DNA of 64,000 nt, taken from assembly GCA_016081115.2 (NCBI GenBank), contig CM071930.1, forward strand, positions 41,949,335 through 42,013,334, in the 5' to 3' direction. Below are positions 21,331 through 30,855 of this stretch, in pieces. Position numbers and translations under genes: made by a program. How positions within the stretch are numbered: the stretch's first letter is position 1; every line of letters begins with the position of its first letter. Below the pieces are notes generated by a model, which worked only from the letters and a program-made list of their open reading frames with translations, had not been told where the DNA came from and did not search any database. This DNA comes from Rehmannia glutinosa. Taxonomy: Eukaryota; Streptophyta; Magnoliopsida; Lamiales; Orobanchaceae.

Positions 21331-22897
21331 TGTAGGTCCCAAGGGGTGTGAGTGTAAGGTTTAGAAGGGGGTTGAATAAACCTTACCAACTTTTCACTTT
21401 TGGTCGTTTTTAAAATTCGAGTTGACACTATACAACTGTTTCCCTTGGTGGACAACCAATTTAGTTAATCAAGAGAGTTAGTCACTCAACGCACTTTCGA
21501 CTCGAGCCGTTGATAGAATAACTCACCGTTAAGACCGAATTAGCTCAACTTGTGATTTGTTTTCAGCGGAAGACTTAACACCCTTAAGTTTGGTTTAGTT
21601 ATGATTTAATACTTGGTTTTAGTACTTAGAGATTATCGGTTGGATAGCAAATATGTCACAGAAATTAAACAAATAAGATGCGAGGAATTAAAGTCTTTGA
21701 AATGTAAATGACACGATAAGTTTTTATAGAGGTTCGAAGATGGGGTAATTCTTCTACTCCTCTCTTCTCCAACTCCTGGAGGAATCCACTAAGTATTGAT
21801 CGATACGAGTGGTAACAGTCCGGATACAAGTCTTGATCACACAAATGACTTGATCCTTTGGGACTCGATCCGAGATGCCTTGGTCACTCACCGGCTTCTC
21901 GTCCGACTCGGCTTCTTCTTCACAGGGCAGTGCGCTTTGCTACTACAACTCACTTGCTCAAGCTCTTAGGATTTGATCACGAAGCCCTCCAAAGAACTCG
22001 AGACTGGTTCGACCTTGAACCTTCCTACAATCCTTCGTGGAATGTAGACCCCTTTTCTTCTAAAGTTTCCTCTTCAACCGATTGAAGCTATCTTTCCTTC
22101 ACAGGTGAGTGTTGGATTGATTTTCTTCGTAGTGTAGGCTTGAGGATTAAACTTGAATGATTTTGAGAATATTTTGATTACAGTTCAAATGTTAGCTTGA
22201 ATCTTTTTGGTTCAGGTAATCAACTAAATCTTCAGAGTCATCCTCGGCCTTTTATAGTGATCTTTCAAAAATTTGCCCGTTGAAAAGATAGGCTTATTTT
22301 TGAAAGTCACTTGTGGTCATTGGCTTGTCTTGTTGCGATCCTTGGAATTGCCACTTCCTCGTATGAATTATTCTTGACTTTTCGAGCACCGACACGGTGT
22401 AGTGCTTCCCATTGGTTTATTTCCCTTGCACGCTTCTCGTGATCGGGCACTCCGAAAAGGTAGCATGGAGATATTACTTGTTTAAGTAATTCTCTTTATT
22501 TCTCGTAACGGATCTCTTTTGTTATCTCGACTTGACGCATTTCCTTGCTTTCCCCAGGTGACTTAGAGTCGACTTCCAATCATTAAATTACTCTTTCCGT
22601 CACTTCAACTAGAGACTTGACTATCTTGAGTTGACTTGACTGATGCTTTACTCACCGCATCTCACACCTTGATCGAGTTCCCGTCTTCTCTTCTTTTTTG
22701 CCAAACTCAAATGTCTCGCAATGAGTCTTCCTACTAGTCTCCGATTGTCTTCTTGCATGTTTGGGCATAGCTGACTTAACTCAGCTTGACCAGCCCTATT
22801 TGTTACAATGCAGTTTACAACAAAAAATGGGGTGCCAACTTCCTATTCTAAGTTTTACATGGCATTCATCAAAATCTAAACAATAAATTTCCCAACA
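21331..22897 (-). repeat. 5' LTR of copia element 2
   Basis: This 1,567-bp inverted LTR ends on the plus strand with TTTCCCAACA at 22897, the complement of the TGTTGGGAAA start. The TATA box reads as CTTTTATA near 22249-22256. It aligns over its whole length with 45510-47090. Confidence 0.87.
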
Positions 22898-23223
22898 ATA
22901 TATAATTGACATTAATTTACAAACAATCAAAAAAAGAAAATCAATTTATTGTGATATATATCAGAAAATAAGTCTTCCATTTTAATTCGATTCAATAATA
23001 TTATATTGAATGAATCTTTTATGATATCGATGTATGATTTAGATTTTTTTAATTGTTGATTTATAATATTCTACATTATTTTGATATAATGTATTTTATA
23101 GGGAGATCGAATCGAAGTATTATTAAAATAGTATGTGCATCGACAATGTCGGCCCGAGCCATCTCATTTACCGACTCTACCGATTACTAGAATAGTCCGT
23201 GCATCGAGCGGGGATCATCTAGT
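22898..23223 (+). mobile_element. Possible Helitron 3' terminus
   Basis: AT-rich DNA ends in a GC-rich segment with CCGTGCATCGAGCGGGG, an imperfect short hairpin, six bases before CTAGT at 23219-23223, followed by T. A hairpin about 10 bp before a CTRRT end and a T flank is the Helitron signature, and the CCGTGCATCGCACGG family is common in plants. No Rep/helicase gene and no 5' TC end can be placed, so this is a fragment at best. A similar word (GTGCATCGA) occurs at 23135. Confidence 0.35.
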
Positions 23224-23250
23224 TAGTATAACACTGATTGTCAAGTAATG

Positions 23251-25568
23251 ATCTAAAATGAGTTACTAGGTTGAGAAAGAAGCAATTAACTCTTTTTTTT
23301 GTTTGTGGTCAGAGAGTAAGAAATTAAGAGATAAAAAAACCCTAATAAGTGAATGCTCTCTTCTGTCTCCACTCGCCTCTGAGGCCGCCGGCCTTATGGT
23401 TGCGCCTCCGGGCAAATTTTCCAGCCATAGCATGGCCGTATTTGTCATCTCTACAATGCCATCTTGTTCTCCGATTGATTTTACATCTATGTGTCGTATT
23501 TCGCCTTCATCTGTAGCTCATGTTGCAGTGGCACATGCCCTTGATTCCTCTCAACTTTTGTTGGCTTCCTCCAAAATGTCCGTCCCTTCTCCTACACTAC
23601 ACAAAGATGCCATTCAAAGGGTGGCAACGATCCCCACCTTTTTGTTACAAAAACTGTCTCCTCCATTGCCTTATGGAGGTGGCGGTCCCCTTAAGCAGTT
23701 GGAGAAGTTTGTTAGTCCAACAACTTTGATGGCCCCTTCCTCAATTTCTCCTATGATGCCATGGTCCCAAATTATTGCAACTTCCCCAACAAACTGCCCA
23801 TCCTCAATGTCCCATATGAAGGCAGAGGTCCCCCCTCCCAGGATAGTTCAAGCTAAACTTTTGGATTCTTTGGTAATCCCTGGTTTCGATTCTTTGGATA
23901 AAACTTCTACCCCTACTTTTTCCAATATTATTTCTGATAAACCCAATTATATCCCTGAACCTGCTAAAAAGGGTGATTATTACTCTGTGACCATTGACGA
24001 AAATGTTTATCAATGTCGTCTTTTGGAATTCGCTTATTCTTTGATTGGTCGTGTTCTTCTTGGTAAGGGCAATAAGCCATGGCAAACCATGCCGCTTCAT
24101 AAACGACTTTCTGAATTATAGGGTATCCATAATGATTGGAAATTAATTCCTCGAGTAGGGGTTATTTTTGTGTCCAATTTTAAACCCCCAGGATTGTTCC
24201 CGGACTCAAGCTTGTGTGTCTTAAGCTATTAACATGGGTTCAATTCGTTTGTCTCCTTGGGTTCCTGATTTCAACCCTTACTTTCATAGCTAGTGTATGG
24301 GCTCGAATTTTTGAGCTAAGTCTAGAATATTGGGACCCTAGCATTATTATGGGGATCGCTAAAGCTATTGGTAACCCCGTTCAGATTGATCATACGTCCC
24401 TCAATGGTTCCCTTGGCCATTTTGTTCATGTGTTGGTTGATGTGGATCTTGCCAAACCTTTATAGGATCATATTATGATTGAATGGGTAGGGCAATGTTC
24501 CTGAGTTTTCTTCTATTTTTCGTATCATGGGCCACTCGACTGCTTCTTGCCGGAGTGCTTTTGCTAAGGCTACAACACCCGCTGGATGTTTCCCTTTTCA
24601 ATGGGGACGTTCCAGAGTTCGTAAGATTTATCGTCATTTTCATACTTCCAAGGACAAGGAAAAGGCCGTTACTAACTCAATAGATACTACGGTCTCAACT
24701 ATGCGTGGTAAGACAGTGGACGCTATCATTACAGACCATAATTCTGATCTTGCGATTATGGTTCATTCTCCAATACAGGTTTTGTTTCTTCTTCTGTTTC
24801 TTTTGGTAAGTTCAATGGTGTTACTGTGGGGAATTCTTTTGCTGCTTTAGAGGATGTGGCTGATTTGGATATGGCTATGGACAACCAGGATGACAAAGAT
24901 AAGGACGTGGCATTGGATACGCACGAGCCTGCTAGCTCTGCTCTGGCTTCGCCTTTGAATCCTGCAATTCAACGCGAATATTCATTGGCAAATTTGGAAG
25001 CGCATTTAGAATTGGATAACACCTCATTGAGTACTGCATCTAAGGTACCCCTACCCTCCACGAGGGACACCTCGCCCATTTTTTCTGATATACAGAGGCG
25101 GCCGTGGACAGTTCAACATAAGTTGGCCAAGCCCATTTATCCTCTTTGTCAGTCTATTTGGGATAAGTCGTTGGAGGCTTCTAAGCAATAACTTCTTTGT
25201 GATGTTCACCAAGGACCGATTCCTCCAATTCATAATCTCACTCTTTTGGACGATGCTCAATCTGATAGCTTCAAATCCTTAAACGTGGTTACTAACAAAA
25301 GGTCGAAGGACTATGCTGATGAAGTGGATTCATCTGATAATGAGGACTTTAGAATATTTGTTTAGTGCTTTTTTTATTGGAGAAAGATTATTTAGTGCTT
25401 TTATTTATGCATTCTCATGTGGATGTCTTTCAAGGGTACCTTTTTCTGCCAATAGTTGATTTTACTTTGGTAGGTTTTAATGAGGCCCATACTTAAGCAA
25501 CCTGATCGGCTTGTGATCAGGACTTTTTTCTTTCTTTTATATATTTTTACGCTTATTTAAAAAAAAAA
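23251..25568 (+). mobile_element. L1-type LINE without ORF2
   Basis: An ORF1 remnant (23303-25365) is followed directly by a 3' tail with the words GAGGCCCATACTTAAGC and CTGATCGGCTTGTGATCAGG, then a T-rich stretch and an A10 run at 25559-25568. This tail is typical of plant L1 3' ends. No endonuclease or reverse transcriptase is present. AAGTAATG occurs just before (23243-23250) and across the end of the A run (25567-25574), a possible short target duplication. Confidence 0.6.
23303..25365 (+). pseudogene. LINE ORF1 with DUF4283-like domain and zinc knuckle remnant
   Basis: The N-terminal half is open (23303-24121; the true start may be a later Met near 23396 or 23430). It reaches a DUF4283-type domain with VYQCRLLEFAYSLIGRVL and PWQTMPLHKRLSEL, where the following Trp is a TAG. 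The domain continues across frames with ARIFELSLEYWDP and IAKAIGNPVQIDH (24214-24465). A CCHC knuckle follows near 24510-24555 as FRIMGHSTASCR; both Cys of the first CX2C are replaced (Ser and Phe), while His and the last Cys remain. An acidic tail ends at 25363-25365. In plant L1 elements ORF1 binds RNA. The fold assignment is fairly sure; the copy is dead. Confidence 0.6.
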
Positions 25569-25852
25569 GTAATGGACTTAGTGTGTGGGCTTTCAAGGTA
25601 AGCCGAAAACTTGAAAAGAAATTTGAAAAAGGTGGGCCTTATTATATGGCCTAACAAAAATACTTAATGATTAGGCTCTAATTTTAAAATCAAATACTTT
25701 AATTGATCTCATTTCTTTAAGGAAACACTGGGAAAATAATCTCTGAAATTGACTAAAGTTTAAATGACTGGTTTATGAAATAATAGAAAATAATTATACC
25801 TTTATTGAATACATTGGGCTAAGAATTTATTGGAATACTAAAATTTTAATGA

Positions 25853-25861
25853 TAAATAATT
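25853..25861. repeat. Target site duplication, left copy (TAAATAATT)
   Basis: Nine bases identical to 26844-26852, directly abutting the terminal repeat at 25862. Confidence 0.8.
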
Positions 25862-26843
25862 GGGCAAATGAAATAAATGTCCCACTTTTTGGAGACAATG
25901 TCAGCTTTTTACACTTTCCGGTACTATTTTGCGCAAATTTACTATCCTGCCCATTTTTTTTACACAAATTTACGCTCCTGCCAAAATTTTGGGACTTTTT
26001 TACCTTTGTTTTAAGATTGTTTCGAATATGTTTCAAACATATTTCTTTCAATAAAAATTCATTGAAAAAATAAATTTTGCCCCCGTTAAATAATCCATTT
26101 TATACTCGAAGTCTTTTAAAAAATCAAGAAATATACACATAAAACAACACATATTAAAACCAAACGAATTAAAAATCTTATAGAAACAACATGAATAAAA
26201 AAATATAATTCAATTTTTGATCCAATGCATGAAAATGTAAAAATATGGAAACAAACCAGAAATAATATAGAAAATACCATATCAGCAAAAAGTGTTAAAA
26301 ATAGGTAAAAATTGCATTTAAACATCGAAAACTACATGGAAACAAAAAAAAACATCGGAACAACATTAAAAACAGTGTGGAAACAACCCAGAAACAACGT
26401 AAAAAAAATTAGAAACACCACATGAATTATTAGAAATTGTATTTACACATTGAACACTACATAAGAACAACTAAACTAATTATTAGAACAACATTAAAAA
26501 TATTATAGAAAAATACCGAAACAATAGAAACAATGTACAAAGTAACACATGAACAAAAACAACATAAACAATAGGTAAAATGTTTTTTGAAACATCTAAA
26601 CAACAAAGAAATAACATAGAAACAACAAAAAAACAAATTTAAACAACATCGAAACAACATATATAACATATAAAGCAATACATGAACAAAAAAAACAAAA
26701 AAAAATTAAAAAAAATTAAAAAAATATGGACGAGCGTAAAAAAAGAAAAAAGTAGGTAAAAAAGGAAAAAAATTGGTAAAACATGATAGGAGCGTATTTT
26801 GTGGTATGTTTACCAAAATGAGGATATTTTATGTAATTTCTCC
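25862..26843. mobile_element. Mutator-like element (non-autonomous) with 9-bp target duplication
   Basis: The element starts GGGCAAATGAAATAAATG and ends, read inverted, GGAGAAATTACATAAAAT. These long terminal repeats are imperfect but alignable, and an ACGCTCCT word further in occurs at both ends (about 25970 and, inverted, about 26789). It is flanked by perfect 9-bp copies of TAAATAATT (25853-25861 and 26844-26852), the hallmark of Mutator transposition. The interior has no transposase; it is A-rich with many AACAAC and GAAACAAC words. Open frames here are composition effects. Confidence 0.8.
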
Positions 26844-26852
26844 TAAATAATT
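26844..26852. repeat. Target site duplication, right copy (TAAATAATT)
   Basis: Nine bases identical to 25853-25861, directly abutting the terminal repeat that ends at 26843. Confidence 0.8.
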
Positions 26853-27110
26853 AGGCTTAACTTGGAAAGTAAGCCCAATACACTTCAAATAATATGTATC
26901 GATTCTAAGTGAACAAAAAACTGTCGTCTAAGACCCTGATATAAAAGGGAAAACTTTTGAAGTTGGTCTACACATGTTGTCTGTACAATAATAGACAACG
27001 ATTTGCCTAAGTAGTTTTAAACCATTGTCTTTTTCTAAACGAAAATGGTTCAAAACCGATGTTTTGGAGCCAAAGTTCACAAATATTTGAACAACGGTTT
27101 TGAAGTGGTG
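26853..27110. repeat. Short inverted words around AACGG, possible DNA-transposon remnant
   Basis: The stretch repeats, in both orientations, words like GACAACG, AAACCATTGTC, CAAAACCGATG and ACAACGGTTTTGAA. Such arrays resemble subterminal repeats of CACTA elements, but no CACTA end is visible. The right side is cut by the LTR that starts at 27111. Low-confidence reading. Confidence 0.3.
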
Positions 27111-27339
27111 TGTGACATCCCACTACCGGATAACTATGTAATATCGTCACAATGGAAATAATGGAACAATTGGAATTTTAAAAATTGCATTTGTAAGGAT
27201 TAATTATAGCATTATTTACTAATTAAGAACTAATTTAATCATTATGTTAAATTAATTTTAGGTTAAGTGATCCATATTTCATAAGAAACTCAACTTTATT
27301 CAGTAGACACTGAGGCAAGCATTAAAAATAGTATTTTTG

Positions 27340-27790
27340 TTCACCAGTCTGCTTAACAGTTGTGCCGCAGCCTGGTTATTAATTTAGTAGGAGATGTGCA
27401 GCAGCCTGCTTCAGTAGCTTTAGTAGCAGTTGTGCAACAACTTGTTTATTAATTTATACAACAGTTGTGCAACAGCCTGCTTCAACAGCTTTTTGATTTG
27501 CGGCAAAGATATTTGTAGCGATTGTGCGAGAGCACGCTTATTAATTTCGATGAGATGCCTGCCTGGCAAAGAACTTTAGTAGCAATTGTGTAGCAACTCG
27601 CATATTAATTTATGCGATGAGTCGTGCGAGCTGCACCAACAACTTTTAATTTGCGGCTTTTTGTAGCGGTAAATGTCGCGGCAAAGAACCGCTTATTATT
27701 TCTGCAGCGAACAGATAATATCCTCGCTTCAAAGACTTTTTGTAGCAATGCCCAGTGCGGCAAAGAACCGCTTCATCGCTTAAATTGATT
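27340..27790 (+). repeat. Degenerate tandem repeats upstream of the LTR TATA box
   Basis: Units of roughly 30-60 bp are built from GCAGTTGTGCAGCAGCCTG, TTATTAATTT and GCTTTTTG words. They repeat about eight times up to 50 bp before the TATA box. In the right half (27500-27790) GCAG words change to GCG or CG forms. Repeats in U3 often act as enhancers; that role here is inference. Confidence 0.6.
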
Positions 27791-27843
27791 TGCATCTGGT
27801 TCTATTGCATCATCGCATGTGCAACCAAAAGCTTTTTGAAAAC

Positions 27844-27852
27844 TATAAATAG
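27844..27852 (+). promoter_or_regulatory. TATA box TATAAATAG
   Basis: A good plant TATA box after the tandem array, with a T/C-rich segment downstream (27890-27930). It fits the promoter of the long LTR. Confidence 0.6.
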
Positions 27853-29225
27853 AATGTTCTATTGTTTTTCAGTTAATTCAGAAACCAATAAATTTCAGTT
27901 CTCTTTCATATTTTTTATATACTCTCTATTCTCATCTTCATATTATTCCTATTTATTTCCAAGAGTCATTGTCGAAGTCGAACCTAGTGAAGGATTAGTG
28001 CTTTGATTTTCCCTGCTCAAATGAAGATCTGAACCAAAAGTGGGCAAAATGTTATTTGACTAAAGAATTATGTATACTTACAATTTCACAAATTTCATGG
28101 TATTAGTTATTTCATGAACTTCATGACATTAAATTGTTTCGTGTATACGCTAATGTCACAGTATAAGATTGTTCTATGATTATTATTCTTTTGTAAAGGA
28201 AAACATAAATTGTATCATTCCCTGTTTAATCGTTTGCATTATAACTCTTGTAAAAGTCTAACTTGGCCTTTAGGCAAATAAATGTCATTTGACAAAATTT
28301 TGACTGCTTGAGTCTATTTCGGTGTGGGTAGGTTAGACATTGGATCAAACAGGTTGCCTATGGTCCCTGTTTAACTACATATGTGCTTATTAATCCCACT
28401 TTCTGGTCGGGCCGGAGACGGCGATGGAATTTGGGTCATAGAATGATATATTCCAGAATATGATGATCTCTGGGTAAAAGTCCATAGCTAAAGAGACGTC
28501 GAGCCAATCAAGGATAAGGTGATTGGGCCTCGACCAAATACTGTTTAGGAGTTATAAGGAGAACTGAATAGGTTCTGTGTCTAGTCAACACCGATCCTAC
28601 GTTTACTGTTTTCGGACTGATTGACTAACTGACAATCTCTTTTTAAAAACCGAGATATCTTTATTTGAAAAGCAAAATCTCTACTTCAAAAATTGAGATA
28701 TCCATTATCCGTTTACTGTACTCGATTAACTATAATGTGTTTTTCGTCATTGCTAGCATTAAAACTGATCGATCATTACGATAAATGAATCTTATGTGCA
28801 TCATTATCATAAATATCTTTTTTCTACCCTAAATACCTTGCTCAAGCACTTAAATATTTTTTTCTTTTAATTAAACAACTACTCATTCCCCTACCCCAAC
28901 CCACTGAGCTCTTTTTGCTCACCCCACGATTTTTTGCAACTCTTTTCAGAGACTGGACATTATGAGATCCATGAGACCGGTATGAGATTTCCAAACCAGG
29001 ATTGACCCAACCTAGCATATAATTTTAGATTTATTTGTCAGTATTTGAACAATGTAATTATTTTATTTAGTAAAGATAGGTTAATTGCAATTTTATGGAT
29101 TTGTAGACTTCTATTGTATTCATGGTTTTTATAATAGCTCCTGTCAACACTAAACATGTAATTATCGGAGTTGTACTTCATTGGATGTTATTCTATTGGG
29201 ATATGAAATTGGGGCATGGCAGTTA

Positions 29226-29237
29226 TGGCATCAGAGA
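29226..29237 (+). other. PBS-like site after the gypsy LTR
   Basis: TGGCATCAGAGA differs from the iMet PBS TGGTATCAGAGC at two bases and sits four bases after the LTR end. It supports the LTR boundary at 29221. Confidence 0.55.
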
Positions 29238-30855
29238 TTGGGTGTAAAGGAACTACCCATGAGCTAAACCAGGATAGGATCTTTAGCTTGTGATGGGTTA
29301 GCGGTACTGGATAGACTTAAAATTTGATCTAAAACAACGAATAGACATATTTGATTGATTAATTGATAGTATACCAACTTAAGTATCACTTGTAATTAGG
29401 AATAACTGAAAGATGGACGAGAAAGACCTATGGCAAACCATTTAGGTGAAATTCACCACCCTTTTGAGAAATGTCTATATTTATGGGTATATGTTATGTA
29501 GCTGACTCCCTATTTAACCATTTGATGGGCCATCATTATTAATTTCTTTTAAGTGATGATTAACTGGTATTATGAGACTATGTTAGAACGAAATATTTTG
29601 GGATACTAGCATATGAACCTAATACGTATTCTTATTAGTAGATAAGCAAAAGATAAAGCGACTAATAGTATAATATCATAGGTATATGAGTGGTGTATGA
29701 AAATTAAGAATGCTATCGAGGCTTTATTTGGACAAAAACTCCCTTATTTAAGATTTTGAGAATGATTTATCGCCTCAAATTACAAACTATTGGTGGACAT
29801 AAGTTCCAATCAGACTTGTACATTTTATTTAGAAACTTTAGTATTATTTATCCAGAGAGAAAATGAGAAAAATAAGTACTGATTATTAACAGTTATATTG
29901 CCATTTTCCTTAAAAGGATTAATCGATAATAATTTAACTAGTGACAAAAATCTAGATTGTTTTTAGAGTTTGATTTATAAGATTGATTATTATAGGTTGA
30001 ATTTCATGGGAAGAATATAATTATTTGAGAAACACCTAAGTGGATTAGTTACGTAATTCTGCGTTGGTTTATTGATTAGTTACCACATAATCGTACTACC
30101 AGATATGGATAACCACTGGTTTGGATAAACAATAATCTTTTGGGCTTGGAATTAATACTTGAATACTATCTTGGGATTGTATATAAATGACCATAGAAAT
30201 AATGTATAATATAATCAAGAGGTGCATGAAGCTATCTTTTGTATAATTATTAGTTAGGTTCTATTGTGTTTGAATATAAGGCCTATTTAGTTTTACCGTT
30301 GATACTTGAGTTTAATACAGAAGATGGACGGCTGACCTTGATTCTATGTTTACATGGGTTGAAATATGATAGCAGTAAAATCATGCGTACTTGGGTGATC
30401 AGTCGTAGAAGTCATTGTTATATATTTTAACTCATTAATTACTTTTTGGAGACTGAGCTATGAATTTTAAATTAGAGTTATGAAAGATTACTCACTGAAA
30501 CTTGAGGAGAAACTAATAGGAAATTTATTATTAAGGTGGAAAAAAAATTATATTGATAGAAATAAGTGAATGATAATTAGGTTTTTAACTTTGGCGATTT
30601 CCTAATGATTTCAACCCGTTGTTAGTTTATTGGTTTTGGTATCTCTAACGGACTATAAGGGTAAAGGAATTAGAATGAGACTTAACAATAGTAAGATTTA
30701 TGATTTTGTATGCATCGACCAACATTTTTTTGTGTAGATTCAATTAGTACTCAATAGAACTTTGGGTCAAGATATACGATTATAATTAAGTCATTAATTC
30801 ATGAAAGTAATAATTTAGTTTTCTTAGTACATATGGCATTTAGATTATCTATTGA
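29238..30855. other. AT-rich non-coding DNA after the PBS
   Basis: No open frame, no gag or pol similarity and no clear repeat is visible over 1.6 kb. It may be the decayed leader or interior of the element whose LTR precedes it. Confidence 0.4.

Larger units (their letters stand above)
15825..22897 (-). mobile_element. Copia element 2, 5' two thirds only
   Basis: On the minus strand the order is 5' LTR (22897 to 21331), PBS, gag, pol, ending inside RNase H at 15825. The end of RNase H, ORF3, the polypurine tract and the 3' LTR are all missing. It belongs to the same family as element 1 but carries an unusual excess of CCG/CGG/CG where the other copies have CTG/CAG, often with frameshifts. 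The five bases past the LTR start are ATATA (22898-22902). Confidence 0.85.
27111..29221 (+). repeat. Long gypsy-type LTR (about 2.1 kb)
   Basis: It starts TGTGACATCCCACTACCGG and ends GGGGCATGGCA, close to the TGTGACGCCCC...GGGGCGTGACA ends of plant chromovirus (Tekay/Del-like) LTRs after CpG decay. Four bases later stands a PBS-like TGGCATCAGAGA (29226-29237). Inside are a degenerate tandem array (27340-27790) and a TATA box TATAAATAG (27844-27852), giving a coherent U3 layout. No second LTR or coding region is seen, so the element is otherwise lost or non-autonomous. Confidence 0.6.

Noticed and set aside
2303..22902. Target duplication linking the outer ends of elements 1 and 2 (ATAGT and ATATA)
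   Set aside because: The five-base words do not match, so the pair was not inserted as one unit, or the site has decayed beyond proof.
23243..25574. AAGTAATG as a firm LINE target duplication
   Set aside because: Only eight bases match and the right copy overlaps the A run; mentioned as possible but not used to set boundaries with confidence.
26457..26678. Cys/Leu/Phe-rich open frame on the minus strand
   Set aside because: It is the complement of A-rich AACAAC-type filler inside the Mutator-like element; composition alone explains it.
27340..27790. CRISPR-like array
   Set aside because: Repeats are degenerate, unevenly spaced and without unique spacers, and the context is a plant LTR.
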